Below are positions 1-8,590 of a stretch of 64,000 nucleotides of DNA, piece after piece. The notes below the pieces were generated by a model. The model was not told the origin of the DNA. It ran no database searches and was given only the letters and a program-made list of their open reading frames with translations. The DNA lies in the NCBI GenBank assembly GCA_900546695.1, contig URDX01000008.1:12171-76170 (forward strand), written 5' to 3'. The translations under genes and the position numbers were made by a program. The DNA comes from an uncultured Eubacteriales bacterium. GTDB taxonomy: Bacteria > Bacillota > Clostridia > Oscillospirales > CAG-272. Each line of letters begins with the position of its first letter. Within the stretch, counting starts at the first letter, position 1.

Positions 1-93
1 GGTCAGCGCATAATGCAGCGTGATTTTTCATGGCATAGCTCCGCCGAACGGTATATGCAGGTGTATCGCAGGGTAGTGCAGAACGAACGCTGA
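1..93 (+). CDS. glgA: Glycogen/starch synthase, C-terminal end only (partial)
   Basis: Frame 1 is open from the window edge to TGA at 91-93 and encodes about 30 residues. These include the stretch MQRDFSWHSSAERYMQVYRR, which matches the usual end of ADP-glucose-dependent glycogen synthases: a DFSW motif, then S-A-x-x-Y and a short helix ending in LY or VY. The enzyme extends alpha-1,4-glucan chains from ADP-glucose in the cytoplasm. The body of the gene lies outside the window, so catalytic motifs cannot be seen. The assignment rests on this one conserved C-terminal signature. The hairpin at 148-179 is its likely terminator. Confidence 0.6.
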   Translation, partial: GQRIMQRDFSWHSSAERYMQVYRRVVQNER

Positions 94-147
94 AAAGGGG
101 ATGTTAAAAAAACTTGGACATTTTTACCTATCACCCTGAAATTAAAG

Positions 148-179
148 GGAGCTGTCGGAAAATGCTTTCCGACAGCTCC
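148..179. terminator. Convergent hairpin terminator
   Basis: Perfect 14-bp inverted repeat GGAGCTGTCGGAAA (148-161) / TTTCCGACAGCTCC (166-179) with a 4-base loop. It sits between the end of the plus-strand glycogen synthase and the minus-strand lipoprotein region, so it can end transcripts from both sides. The T-tracts are short and interrupted on both strands. Confidence 0.75.
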
Positions 180-199
180 TTCTTAGCTCAGTGCTTGTC

Positions 200-445
200 T
201 TACGTATCTTTTCTCATTGTGCCGCTTTCGATGGCTTTTATTGTTTTTCCCTCGATATTGTCGATTGACCATCCCTTTGCAATATCAATTCCCCGATGTG
301 GTGTAGGACTACTTGATGAAACTTCGTTAAAAAACATGCTAATGTTTCCGTTATCGGTATCAGATCTTAGTATAATATTATCAATAGGCAAACCAAAGCT
401 GTTACTGTTGCTGAGTGTAGATGCCGTATTATTTGCAGTTATATT
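200..445 (-). pseudogene. M23-peptidase-like remnant in frame after the lipoprotein stop
   Basis: Directly after the TAA stop (446-448) of the upstream lipoprotein, the same reading frame stays open for 81 more codons to TGA-free position 200, where it stops. The stretch contains PHRGIDIAKGWSIDNIEGKT followed by IKAIESGTM. This resembles the start of the M23 (LytM) peptidase domain, H-x-G-x-D followed by an Ile-x-Ala-x-x-x-Gly beta strand, and includes the HxxxD zinc-ligand pair. The second ligand motif, HxH, is absent because the frame stops soon after. No Shine-Dalgarno site or convincing own start is visible. The simplest reading is that a lipoprotein with a C-terminal M23 domain was broken by a nonsense mutation and a 3' deletion. 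The domain assignment is by eye only. Confidence 0.45.
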
Positions 446-946
446 TTATTCGGGCTCAAGCAGGGACACGACTGTATACTCGGCGTAAAGCCCTTCTCCG
501 TGAAAAATCTGAACGCGCATCCCTTCCTTGAAATAACCTTCGGTTATCTCGTTGCCTTCATAGAATACTTTGATTCCATCGTGAGAAAATGTTTTTACAT
601 CGAAAATCAGTCCCTCGACCTTCCAGTTTGTATAGACCCCGTCGATGGTTTTATCCTTTTCGTTAAATGTGTAGTAAACACTATGTATACAGTTATCGTT
701 ACTGTCGGTCGTAATTACGGTTGTTTCGTTGGATTGGAAAGTGCTTTCATTTTCGGTATCGGGCGCGGTGGTTTCAACGGTGGTTTCAACGGTCGTTTCG
801 GCGGTGGTTTCGGGTGCTGTAGTGGTGACAGCGGTAGTCTCCGCCGTCGTCTCATCTGCGGTCTTATCTTCGCCGCAGGCGGTCATGCCGATGCACAGTC
901 CGAGTGCAAGGGCGGAGGTTAAAATTCTTTCGATTTGCATTTTCAT
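446..946 (-). CDS. Secreted lipoprotein with Thr-rich linker
   Basis: 166 residues. The N-terminus is a lipoprotein signal peptide: basic start, hydrophobic core, and a lipobox ending GMTAC with Cys at about residue 24, so the mature protein should be membrane-anchored outside the cell. Residues 30-75 are a Thr/Glu linker with repeated ETTAETT-type units. The last 80 residues form a compact domain with the strands VYYTFNEKD, GIKVFYEGNEI and EGMRVQIFHGEGLYAEYTV, a beta-rich pattern common in secreted Clostridia proteins. The start is supported by GAAGGAG upstream (951-959 on the plus strand). The frame continues beyond the stop into an M23-like remnant, so this may be the truncated front of a longer cell-wall protein. 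Precise function unknown. Confidence 0.75.
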   Translation of the reverse strand: MKMQIERILTSALALGLCIGMTACGEDKTADETTAETTAVTTTAPETTAETTVETTVETTAPDTENESTFQSNETTVITTDSNDNCIHSVYYTFNEKDKTIDGVYTNWKVEGLIFDVKTFSHDGIKVFYEGNEITEGYFKEGMRVQIFHGEGLYAEYTVVSLLEPE

Positions 947-980
947 AATGCGCTCCTTCGGGGCAGAGTTCCATCCAGTA

Positions 981-1046
981 GTGTTAAAGCGATATTCGTC
1001 GGTTGCGATGCGCTGTGCGCGTAGGTGTTAAAGCGATATTTGTCGG
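981..1046. repeat. Two direct repeats upstream of the lipoprotein gene
   Basis: The 22-base unit GTGTTAAAGCGATATT(C/T)GTCGG occurs at 981-1002 and 1025-1046, a period of 44 bases with one difference. A looser similarity (GCGATGCGCTGTGCGCG against GGTGTGGCGTGCGCG) follows each copy. They lie in the 5' region of the minus-strand lipoprotein gene, where two tandem copies could be operator sites or a small local duplication. Apart from these, the 316-base gap 947-1262 holds only the lipoprotein Shine-Dalgarno site and the terminator at 1158-1195. Confidence 0.5.
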
Positions 1047-1157
1047 CGGTGGTGTGGCGTGCGCGCTGCTGCAGGTCTCCTTTCTTTGCCTGTGAATGTC
1101 AACATGTATCGGTGCGATATCAAATCTCGGTCAATTTCTTGATTCGGCGGGGAAAGC

Positions 1158-1195
1158 AAAAAGGCGAGGTGAGCCTGTGCTCTCCTCGCCTTTTT
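1158..1195. terminator. Rho-independent terminator downstream of the beta-helix gene
   Basis: AAAAAGGCGAGG (1158-1169) pairs with CCTCGCCTTTTT (1184-1195). The A-tract and T-tract give it a usable U-run on both strands. On the minus strand it lies 68 bases beyond the stop codon of the beta-helix protein. Confidence 0.85.
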
Positions 1196-1262
1196 GGCTC
1201 GCTGTGAAAAGCGAGGCGCTTACCGCAGTATTATGCAGCAACTTGTAGGTGTGCTGTATTCG

Positions 1263-3428
1263 TTATTTGCCGACGCCGACGCGGTCGACATCGCAGTAGG
1301 TGAATCCGGGGATGACCTCATATATCCTTGTATCGTCGGTAAGGCGGTAGTCTCTCTCGTCGAGATTTTTAAGGGCAATGCTGCTGAGCGGGAGCTCGTA
1401 GTTATCGCGGAAATTAACGATACGGCTTACGACGTTGGAGATGTAGTTTTTCTTATCGGATATCGAGAAAACGTTGTTTCTGACTCTCGAATCGCCGTAG
1501 GAGTAAGCGGTAAAGCGGTCGTCGAGGTGGTAGCAGTTTGTGGTCTTGATCAGCATTACCCAAGGGTTCAGATAAGCCCAGCGCTCGGTGCCGTAGCCGG
1601 GGTTGTTCTTTTCGAGGAGCAGATACTCCCAGAACATGCCGTTCGGATAGGTTCCGATGTTGCCCGTGCCGTCTTCGAGCAGACCGTTCCAGCCTGTATA
1701 CTCGCTTGTTATCTTATAGTAGTTTCCGCTGTGGAACTGATATACGGAGTTGATGAAGAGGTTATCGCATATCTCGTTGTCGGGACCGCCGCTGAGCAGA
1801 CCGCAGCCGTCGACGTTCTCGATGATGTTGGAGTAGACCTGCATTCCGCCGCTGCCCGCGTCGAGATATATGCCGTTCGGGTTGAAGAATTCACCCTCGT
1901 TGTTGATTATATTGCGAACGATATTGTCATGAATTCTTGTGCCGCCCGAGTTGATGGTCGCGTCATAGATATACAGCGCGCCCGCGTCGGACGAATCGTA
2001 GCAGAGGTTTTCAAAAAGATTATAGGCGACCTCGATGTTTGTGCCGATATAGGACATGCCGAGGTGCGGCGCGTCGTATATCTCGTTGTTCAGCGCGCGT
2101 GAGCCGAGACACTGGAGCGACAGACCGGGGTTATAGATGCGGTCAAGCTCCTCGAATGCGTGTATCTTGCAGTTTGATACCTGACTGTCGGTGAATATAT
2201 TAGCTCGGCTGACTTCCTTATCGACTCCGATACGGATGCCGTAGCCGCCGATGTTGTATACCTCGCAGCCGTCGATGAGAATGCGGTTGCCTTTTGCGTC
2301 GACGGCGTTTCTGCCGATGCAGAGGACGCGGCAGTCGGATACGGTGATATCATCGCCCGTCAGCTTCAGCGCGTCGAGCATCGTTCCGCGGAAGGTAAGA
2401 CCCGAGAAGGTGATATTCGATGCGGTCGACTCGACCATTCTCGTGCAGAGCGACTGACCGATGGTAACGCCGCTCTCCTGCCATCCGTCGGGCAGATATA
2501 TGTAGAGCATTCCGCTGCCGCGGTCGATGTAGTACTCCATGGGCGCGTCGAGCTCTTCGGGTACGTTGTAGAAGGCGTAGCGCGCATGCTGTCTGACTCT
2601 GCCGTAGTCGCCGTTTGTAGGCTTATAGACAACGTATCCCGTGTCATTGTCGATGCCCAGAACCTCAGTACTCGACTGTATCCAGTCGATGGGGAAGAAG
2701 CCGCTCATTCTTGCGTTCTTCAGCGACTCCTCCGACCATGTTGCGGCTCTGCCCGACTCATCGAGAAAGCTGTAGAATTCCTCGTCCGCGTTGTCCTTTG
2801 TTACGTTTGCGAGAACGTAGTTGCTCTCGCTGTTCGAGCGGTTGAGATTGGGGTAACGCGCCTGCGTGCAGCGAACGTCTCCGACATAGATGCGGTTATC
2901 GGGCAGCACGGCGTTATGTATGCCCTTGCGGTCGTAGCGGGTGTAGTCTAATCCGTCTGCGGCAAGGTCGTAGGCAAGGACCTTATCCTTTGATTCTGCG
3001 GGGAGCAGAGAGCTGAATGCCGCATCGGGCTTTGTGAATTTCTCGGGGTCGAGCGTTGCAGCGCCCGTAAATACGGGGGTCTCGCCCTCGTATGCCGTGT
3101 AGGCTACCGAAAAGCCGTCGCTTCCGCCGTCTTCAGCCGTCAGCTTGAAGGTGTCGCTGCGTTTGTATTCGCCGCCGCGGATAATGACCTGCGCGCCCGA
3201 ATACTGCTCGCGCGGCAGTGCACGTACGGCATCTCTCGCCGCCTCAAGTGTGGCAAGCGGCGCTTCCTCTGTTCCCGCTGCGGTGTCGTCACCCGTCGCA
3301 GAAACGTATATGCGGGCGAGCGGCAACTCTCCCTCGGCAAAGACCGTAAGCGATGCCGGGACTGTCAGCAATGCGAGCGCAAGCGCCGAGACCTTGCGTA
3401 TCGCGTTTGACGAAAATGTGATTTTCAT
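1263..3428 (-). CDS. Secreted right-handed parallel beta-helix protein
   Basis: 721 residues from ATG 3426-3428, chosen because AAAGGAG lies about 10 bases upstream; the frame opens earlier at 3509 but that start has no ribosome site. A Sec signal peptide occupies residues 1 to about 33 (basic start, ALALALLTVPASL core, AxA-like cleavage). The mature start, ARIYVSATGDD then GTEEAPLATLEAARDAVR, is the typical entry strand of beta-helix carbohydrate-active proteins (pectate-lyase-like fold). The middle 300 residues carry repeated short strands with NNIV, DNLF, GCGL and SGG-type turns expected of helix coils. Such proteins usually bind or cleave plant or mucin polysaccharides outside the cell. 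The substrate cannot be named, and no dockerin, sortase motif or carbohydrate-binding module is evident. Confidence 0.8.
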   Translation of the reverse strand: MKITFSSNAIRKVSALALALLTVPASLTVFAEGELPLARIYVSATGDDTAAGTEEAPLATLEAARDAVRALPREQYSGAQVIIRGGEYKRSDTFKLTAEDGGSDGFSVAYTAYEGETPVFTGAATLDPEKFTKPDAAFSSLLPAESKDKVLAYDLAADGLDYTRYDRKGIHNAVLPDNRIYVGDVRCTQARYPNLNRSNSESNYVLANVTKDNADEEFYSFLDESGRAATWSEESLKNARMSGFFPIDWIQSSTEVLGIDNDTGYVVYKPTNGDYGRVRQHARYAFYNVPEELDAPMEYYIDRGSGMLYIYLPDGWQESGVTIGQSLCTRMVESTASNITFSGLTFRGTMLDALKLTGDDITVSDCRVLCIGRNAVDAKGNRILIDGCEVYNIGGYGIRIGVDKEVSRANIFTDSQVSNCKIHAFEELDRIYNPGLSLQCLGSRALNNEIYDAPHLGMSYIGTNIEVAYNLFENLCYDSSDAGALYIYDATINSGGTRIHDNIVRNIINNEGEFFNPNGIYLDAGSGGMQVYSNIIENVDGCGLLSGGPDNEICDNLFINSVYQFHSGNYYKITSEYTGWNGLLEDGTGNIGTYPNGMFWEYLLLEKNNPGYGTERWAYLNPWVMLIKTTNCYHLDDRFTAYSYGDSRVRNNVFSISDKKNYISNVVSRIVNFRDNYELPLSSIALKNLDERDYRLTDDTRIYEVIPGFTYCDVDRVGVGK

Positions 3429-3498
3429 GGTTGTACTACTCCTTTTGCAGTGCTGTTTGAACGGTGAGAATGCAACGGTTCGGCATCCTGCTTTGTTT

Positions 3499-3538
3499 AC
3501 TATATACATAGTTTAACATGTCGAATTAAATTTGTCAA
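3499..3538 (-). promoter_or_regulatory. Promoter and small palindrome of the beta-helix gene
   Basis: On the minus strand TTGACA (3538-3533), a 17-base spacer and TAAACT (3515-3510) form a near-consensus sigma-A promoter. The overlapping palindrome ACTATGTATATAGT (3512-3499) sits at the expected transcription start and could be an operator. Confidence 0.65.
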
Positions 3539-3610
3539 CAAAAACGCAATAATTTGCTGCAAAAGCAAACCCTTCGGAGATATACAAAGAGCCCGGTGAA
3601 GATAAAAAAG

Positions 3611-3647
3611 AAAAGCAGCCTCGGGGTGAGTGACCGAGTCTGCTTTT
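3611..3647. terminator. Terminator downstream of rpsT
   Basis: AAAAGCAGCCTCGG (3611-3624) pairs with CCGAGTCTGCTTTT (3634-3647) with one internal mismatch. On the minus strand the stem ends in a T-run followed by more A/T. It lies 32 bases after the rpsT stop codon. Confidence 0.8.
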
Positions 3648-3678
3648 CCGATTTCGAAATCGTCTGAACCTATCAGTT

Positions 3679-3942
3679 TCAGTTCAGCTTATTGAGAGCG
3701 AGAGTGAACTGGCTCTTCTTTCTTGCAGCCTTATTCTTATGAATAGTGCCGTTTGCCACAGCCTTATCAATGATCTTGACTGCTGCCTTATATGTGTCGG
3801 CTGCTGCTGCCTTATCGCCGGCTGCGATAGCTGCCTCATACTTTTTGATCGTGGTCTTCATATCCGACTTGAACATCTTGTTCTGAAGAGTCTTAGTCGC
3901 GGTTACGAGCACACGCTTCTTAGCGGATTTAATGTTCGGCAA
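3679..3942 (-). CDS. rpsT: 30S ribosomal protein S20
   Basis: 87 residues starting LPNIKSAKKRVLV (initiator read as Met), the conserved S20 N-terminus. The body is Lys/Ala-rich and helical and ends HKNKAARKKSQFTLALNKL. S20 binds 16S rRNA early in 30S assembly. The start is TTG at 3942-3940, preceded by GGAGGTGAAAAAC; an upstream ATG at 3996 would add 18 residues unrelated to S20. UUG is also the start of E. coli rpsT, where it takes part in autogenous control. The gene has its own promoter (4044-4072) and terminator and diverges from rpoBC. Confidence 0.95.
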   Translation of the reverse strand: MPNIKSAKKRVLVTATKTLQNKMFKSDMKTTIKKYEAAIAAGDKAAAADTYKAAVKIIDKAVANGTIHKNKAARKKSQFTLALNKLN

Positions 3943-4043
3943 GTTTTTCACCTCCTTCAAGATTTGTACGGGTGAGCGTACATGGCGGCGCTGCATGTCC
4001 GCGGACGTTTGGACAGCGGTGCGCCGATTGCAATTACCGCTAT

Positions 4044-4072
4044 ATTATATCACTATGCATTCGGTTTTGCAA
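4044..4072 (-). promoter_or_regulatory. rpsT promoter
   Basis: Minus strand TTGCAA (4072-4067), 17-base spacer, TATAAT (4049-4044), about 100 bases upstream of the rpsT start. Confidence 0.8.
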
Positions 4073-4388
4073 GAGCTTTTTTTATTTTCTTTCTTGTTTT
4101 TTAAAAAATATCCCGAAAATGCGGCGGATGCGCGCAGATAATATGCCGCGCGGGGGGCGCGGCGGACGGATTCGCGTGTTGGGTCTGTGCATACGTCGGG
4201 CGCGTGCAGTGGGCATGCGGGCTCGCATGTCGGGACGGTGCATACGGCAGATGCGCGCTGCGGGGTGCTTAAAACGGTGTTTTTCGGCGCTGCGGAGGGG
4301 TGTTGTATGCATATGTTAATCAATTGTTAAATAAATAAAAATTTTAATTTACAATTAGTGAAAACGCGCCGCTTTACGAAAAAAAGGC
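4073..4388. other. Intergenic region without a recognised gene
   Basis: Between the divergent rpsT and rpoB promoters. It begins A/T-rich, then carries GC-rich sequence with several loosely repeated GCATGCGG, GCATACG and GTCGGG units, and ends with an A/T-rich stretch before the rpoB promoter. Short open frames here have no ribosome sites and low-complexity Arg/Cys-rich translations. I see no RNA gene. Confidence 0.5.
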
Positions 4389-4417
4389 TTGACAGATCGA
4401 GCGTGTTGTGATATCAT
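4389..4417 (+). promoter_or_regulatory. rpoBC promoter
   Basis: TTGACA (4389-4394), 17-base spacer, TATCAT (4412-4417). It implies a leader of nearly 390 nt before rpoB. Confidence 0.8.
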
Positions 4418-4423
4418 TAATTC

Positions 4424-4811
4424 GATTCGCCATAAGGGTATTTTGCCCTGCGTGCGAGGCTGAAAAAGCGGCGAAAACCGCTTTGGAATGCGCCTCCCGC
4501 GTTTTTGACGGCGATGAAACAAGCTAATAACGGACGGTAATTTTACTGCCACCGCGTATGACGGATATGGGAATGAAATACCGCCGGACGCTCGGAGTCT
4601 GCTTATAATTCGGCTGTAACCAGCATGCCGTAGGGGTGGCTCCGTGCCGTTCTCGGCGGGTTTTATTCCCGTATTTTGCCGTTAAGGCACGGCTGCCTGC
4701 CGCTCGGACGGGTGATATTTCTCCTGCCCGATGCGTGCCGTGACGCTGTGTGCTGCGCGTGGGAGCTCCGTTTTTCCCAAAGACTTTTATGTGAATGGAG
4801 TGGTTGTTTAA
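4424..4811 (+). promoter_or_regulatory. Long rpoB leader with potential RNA structure
   Basis: Non-coding leader between the promoter and rpoB. It contains AAAGCGG / CCGCTTT around 4464-4485 and a nested structure in which GGCACG (4686-4691) pairs with CGTGCC (4734-4739) around CGGG/CCCG. No clear U-tract follows, so a role in attenuation is only possible. No rplJ/rplL genes, which often precede rpoB, are present. It is not a riboswitch class I recognise. Confidence 0.4.
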
Positions 4812-7800
4812 ATGGTAAAGCCCCAGAAGCTCGGTAAGAACACACGTATGAGCTTTTCCAAGATCGATGAGACTCTGGACCTGCCGAATCTCATTGATGT
4901 TCAAAAGAAGTCCTACGAGTGGTTCCGCCGTGAGGGACTGATGGAAGTTCTTCGTGATGTCTCCCCTATCACCGATTATTCGGGAAATCTCGAGATCGAG
5001 TTCATCGATTACACGATAGACCCCGAGCCCAAGTACTCGGTAGAGGAGTGCAAGGAGAGAGACGTTAACTACGCCGCACCTCTCCGCGTGACCGTCCGCC
5101 TTTTCAACAAGGCTACAGGTACGCCTATCGTCAAGCAGATATTCATGGGCGACTTCCCGCTGATGACCGAGAACGGTACCTTTATCATCAACGGCGCGGA
5201 GCGCGTTGTCGTTTCGCAGATCGTCCGCTCGCCCGGCATGTACTATGACCATAACTTCGACAAGAGCGGAAAGCTCATCTACTCCGCTCAGGTCATCCCG
5301 TACCGCGGCGCATGGATAGAGTACGAGACCGACATGAACGACATCATGTACGTCCGTATCGATAAAAACCGCAAGATGCCTCTGACCATCTTTATCCGCG
5401 CGCTCGGCTTTGAGACCGACGAGGAAATAATCGAGCTGCTCGGCGACGACCATTGCCTGCGCGAGACGCTTGCAAAGGATGAGATGCAGAGTGAGGCGCT
5501 TAAGTACAACACAAGCGCGGTAGACGAGTCTCTCAAGGAGATATACAAGCGTCTGCGCCCCGGCGACCCGCCGCTTGTTGAGAGCGCGCAGATACTCATC
5601 AACAACCTCTTCTTCGACCCTAAACGCTATGATCTCGCAGCGGTCGGTCGTTATAAGTTCGACAGCAAGATGGATCTTGAGTCCCGTCTGCGCGGACAGC
5701 TGCTTGCACGTCCTGCGGTCAATCTCATCACAGGTGAGCTTATCGGAAACGAGGGCGACATCGTAGACGAGGAGATGCTTGCCGCATTCCGCGCGGGTGC
5801 GGTCAACGAGGTTTATATTCAGGTCGACGGTGCAGAGCTTAAACTGCTCTCTAACGGCATGGTATACCCCGAGGCTATACTTGGCTACAGCCTTGAGAAT
5901 ATCGGTCTGCGCCATAAGGTTCGCTACAGCGTTCTCTCTGAGATAATCGCTGCGGTCGGTACCGAGGAGGGCGACGTAAAGGCGGAGGCAAAGAAGCGCA
6001 TCTCCGAGCTCGCGCCTAAGAACATCACCCGTGACGATATTCTCGCGTCGGTCAGCTACATGATAGGTCTGTTCCACGGCATAGGCGAGAAGGACGATAT
6101 CGATCATCTCGGCAACCGCCGTCTGCGCTGCGTAGGCGAGCTGCTTCAGAATCAGCTCCGCATCGGCTTTGCGCGTATGGATAAGATAGTCAAGGAGCGC
6201 ATGACCGTTCACGACAGCGAGTCCATCACGCCCGAGGCGCTTATCAATATCCGTCCCGTCGTCACCGCTATCCGCGAGTTCTTCGGCTCTTCGCCGCTCT
6301 CGCAGTTCATGGACCAGAACAACCCGCTTGCAGAGCTGACGCACAAGCGCCGTCTCTCCGCGCTCGGTCCGGGCGGTATCTCGCGTGACCGTGCATCCTT
6401 CGAGGTGCGCGATGTCCACTATACACACTACGGACGTATGTGTCCGATTGAGACCCCTGAGGGACCGAACATCGGACTTATCTCCTACCTTTCCACCTAT
6501 GCGAGCATCAACGATTACGGCTTCATCGAGGCTCCGTACCGCCGCGTAGACAAGGAGAAGGGAATAGTTACCCGCGAGGTCGAGTATATGACCGCCGACA
6601 CCGAGGATAACTACATCGTCGCACAGGCGAACGAGCCTCTTGACGAGGAGGGACGCTTCATTAATAAGAAGGTCACCGCGCGTCACCGCTCGGAGATCAT
6701 CGAGATTGACGCAAGCCAGGTCGACTATATGGACGTATCGCCTAAAATGGTGGTTTCGGTTGCAACGGCGTGCATCCCCTTCCTTGAAAACGACGATAAC
6801 TCCCGTGCACTCATGGGCTCGAACATGCAGAAGCAGGCCGTCCCGCTTATGGTCACCGACTCTCCTATCGTCGGAACGGGTATGGAGTACAAGGCTGCCG
6901 TTGACTCCGGCGTTGTCGTATGCGCTAAGCGCAGCGGTACCGTCGAGCGCGTCACCGCAGACGATATCACCGTTCGCGCAGAGGACGGAACTAAGGATGT
7001 ATATCATCTTATCAAGTTCAAGCGCTCCAACCAGGGTACCTGCGTAAATCAGCGCCCGATAGTAGATGTCGGCGAGCTCGTAAATGCAGGCGATGTCATT
7101 GCAGACGGTCCCGCAACATCGGGCGGCGAAATTTCGCTGGGTAAGAACGCGCTTATCGGCTTTATGACATGGGAAGGCTACAACTACGAGGACGCGGTAC
7201 TGCTCAACGAGCGTCTTGTCCGCGACGATGTTTACACCTCCATTCATATAGAAAAGTACGAGCATGAGGCTCGCGACACCAAGCTCGGACCGGAGGAGAT
7301 TACCCGCGAGATACCGAACGTCGGCGACGACGCGCTCAAGGATCTTACTCCCGAGGGTGTCATCCGTATCGGTACAGAGGTCAGAGCCGGCGACATACTC
7401 GTCGGTAAGGTAACGCCCAAAGGCGAGACCGAGCTGACCGCAGAGGAGCGCCTGCTCCGCGCCATCTTCGGCGAGAAGGCACGCGAGGTGCGCGATACCT
7501 CGCTGCGTCTGCCTCACGGCGAGAGCGGTATCATCGTCGATGTCCGCGTATTCACCAAGGAGGCGGGCGACGAGCTGATGCCCGGTGTAAACAAGGTAGT
7601 CCGCGTTTATGTCGCTCAGAAGAGAAAGATCTCGGTAGGAGATAAGATGGCGGGACGTCACGGTAACAAGGGTGTCGTTTCGAGAATTCTTCCGCCCGAG
7701 GATATGCCGTTCCTTGCAGACGGTACGCCTCTCGATATCGTGCTCAACCCGCTGGGCGTTCCTTCGCGAATGAACATCGGTCAGGTGCTCGAGGTCCATC

Positions 7801-8576
7801 TCGGCATCGCGGCGCGTAAGCTCGGCTGGAAGGTCATGACCCCCGTATTCGACGGCGCGCACATGGAGGATATCACCGAGCTGCTTAAGCAGGCGGGACT
7901 CAGCCCCGACGGCAAAGCGACTCTCTACGACGGCAGAACGGGTGAGCCCTTTGACAATCCCGTAACCGTCGGAATAATGTACTATCTTAAGCTCCACCAT
8001 CTCGTTGACGATAAGATCCACGCGCGCAGCACGGGACCCTACTCGCTCGTCACGCAGCAGCCTCTCGGCGGTAAGGCGCAGTTCGGCGGTCAGCGTTTCG
8101 GAGAGATGGAGGTCTGGGCGCTCGAGGCGTACGGCGCAGCCTACACGCTTCAGGAGATACTGACCTTCAAGAGCGACGATGTAAACGGACGTGTCAAGGC
8201 GTTCGAGGCTATCGTCAAGGGTCAGAACATCCCGACGCCCGGCGTGCCCGAGTCGTTCAAGGTGCTTGTTAAGGAGCTCCAGTCGCTCGCGCTTGATGTC
8301 CGCGTTCTCGATAAGAACGGCGAGGAGATCGAGCTGTCCACCCTCGGCGAGGATGAGCCCGAGCAGCCCGTCTACACAGGCAACGCCTACCGCGACGAGG
8401 ACAGGGATGAATATATGAACGCATCCGTCGTTAACGATATCGGCGACGACCGCGATGCTTATGATTCGGACGATGATGACGACGGCTTCGCAGAAGAGTC
8501 CGAAACAGAGGATGACGGCTTCAGCGTCGGCATGGGCGATGAGCTGTACTCCGATTTCACAAGTGATGAAGAGTAA
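4812..8576 (+). CDS. rpoB: DNA-directed RNA polymerase subunit beta
   Basis: 1254 residues, the size range of Bacillota RpoB. Beta subunit of RNA polymerase, forming one side of the active-site cleft. The rifampicin pocket around residues 490-550 reads FFGSSPLSQFMDQNNPLAEL, then THKRRLSALGPGGISRDRA, with the Asp, His and Ser positions linked to resistance all in wild-type state. The C-terminal region carries the conserved LGGKAQFGGQRFGEMEVWAL. Residues from about 1205 are a low-complexity Asp/Glu tail ending in SDEE, variable in this family. The start at 4812 is preceded by ATGGAG at a long spacing. rpoC follows after 14 bases, so the two are co-transcribed. The gene contains no TTA, CTA or TCA codon, which leaves an uninterrupted antisense frame over its full length. 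Confidence 0.98.
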   Translation: MVKPQKLGKNTRMSFSKIDETLDLPNLIDVQKKSYEWFRREGLMEVLRDVSPITDYSGNLEIEFIDYTIDPEPKYSVEECKERDVNYAAPLRVTVRLFNKATGTPIVKQIFMGDFPLMTENGTFIINGAERVVVSQIVRSPGMYYDHNFDKSGKLIYSAQVIPYRGAWIEYETDMNDIMYVRIDKNRKMPLTIFIRALGFETDEEIIELLGDDHCLRETLAKDEMQSEALKYNTSAVDESLKEIYKRLRPGDPPLVESAQILINNLFFDPKRYDLAAVGRYKFDSKMDLESRLRGQLLARPAVNLITGELIGNEGDIVDEEMLAAFRAGAVNEVYIQVDGAELKLLSNGMVYPEAILGYSLENIGLRHKVRYSVLSEIIAAVGTEEGDVKAEAKKRISELAPKNITRDDILASVSYMIGLFHGIGEKDDIDHLGNRRLRCVGELLQNQLRIGFARMDKIVKERMTVHDSESITPEALINIRPVVTAIREFFGSSPLSQFMDQNNPLAELTHKRRLSALGPGGISRDRASFEVRDVHYTHYGRMCPIETPEGPNIGLISYLSTYASINDYGFIEAPYRRVDKEKGIVTREVEYMTADTEDNYIVAQANEPLDEEGRFINKKVTARHRSEIIEIDASQVDYMDVSPKMVVSVATACIPFLENDDNSRALMGSNMQKQAVPLMVTDSPIVGTGMEYKAAVDSGVVVCAKRSGTVERVTADDITVRAEDGTKDVYHLIKFKRSNQGTCVNQRPIVDVGELVNAGDVIADGPATSGGEISLGKNALIGFMTWEGYNYEDAVLLNERLVRDDVYTSIHIEKYEHEARDTKLGPEEITREIPNVGDDALKDLTPEGVIRIGTEVRAGDILVGKVTPKGETELTAEERLLRAIFGEKAREVRDTSLRLPHGESGIIVDVRVFTKEAGDELMPGVNKVVRVYVAQKRKISVGDKMAGRHGNKGVVSRILPPEDMPFLADGTPLDIVLNPLGVPSRMNIGQVLEVHLGIAARKLGWKVMTPVFDGAHMEDITELLKQAGLSPDGKATLYDGRTGEPFDNPVTVGIMYYLKLHHLVDDKIHARSTGPYSLVTQQPLGGKAQFGGQRFGEMEVWALEAYGAAYTLQEILTFKSDDVNGRVKAFEAIVKGQNIPTPGVPESFKVLVKELQSLALDVRVLDKNGEEIELSTLGEDEPEQPVYTGNAYRDEDRDEYMNASVVNDIGDDRDAYDSDDDDDGFAEESETEDDGFSVGMGDELYSDFTSDEE

Positions 8577-8590
8577 TGGGAGGACAGTGA

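Noticed and set aside
114..488. Plus-strand 124-codon frame with hydrophobic stretches
   Set aside because: It runs through the terminator and the reverse of the lipoprotein region, has no ribosome site, and its hydrophobicity comes from the reverse of Asn/Ile codons.
981..1046. CRISPR array
   Set aside because: Only two copies with a 22-base spacer of similar sequence; no cas genes in the window.
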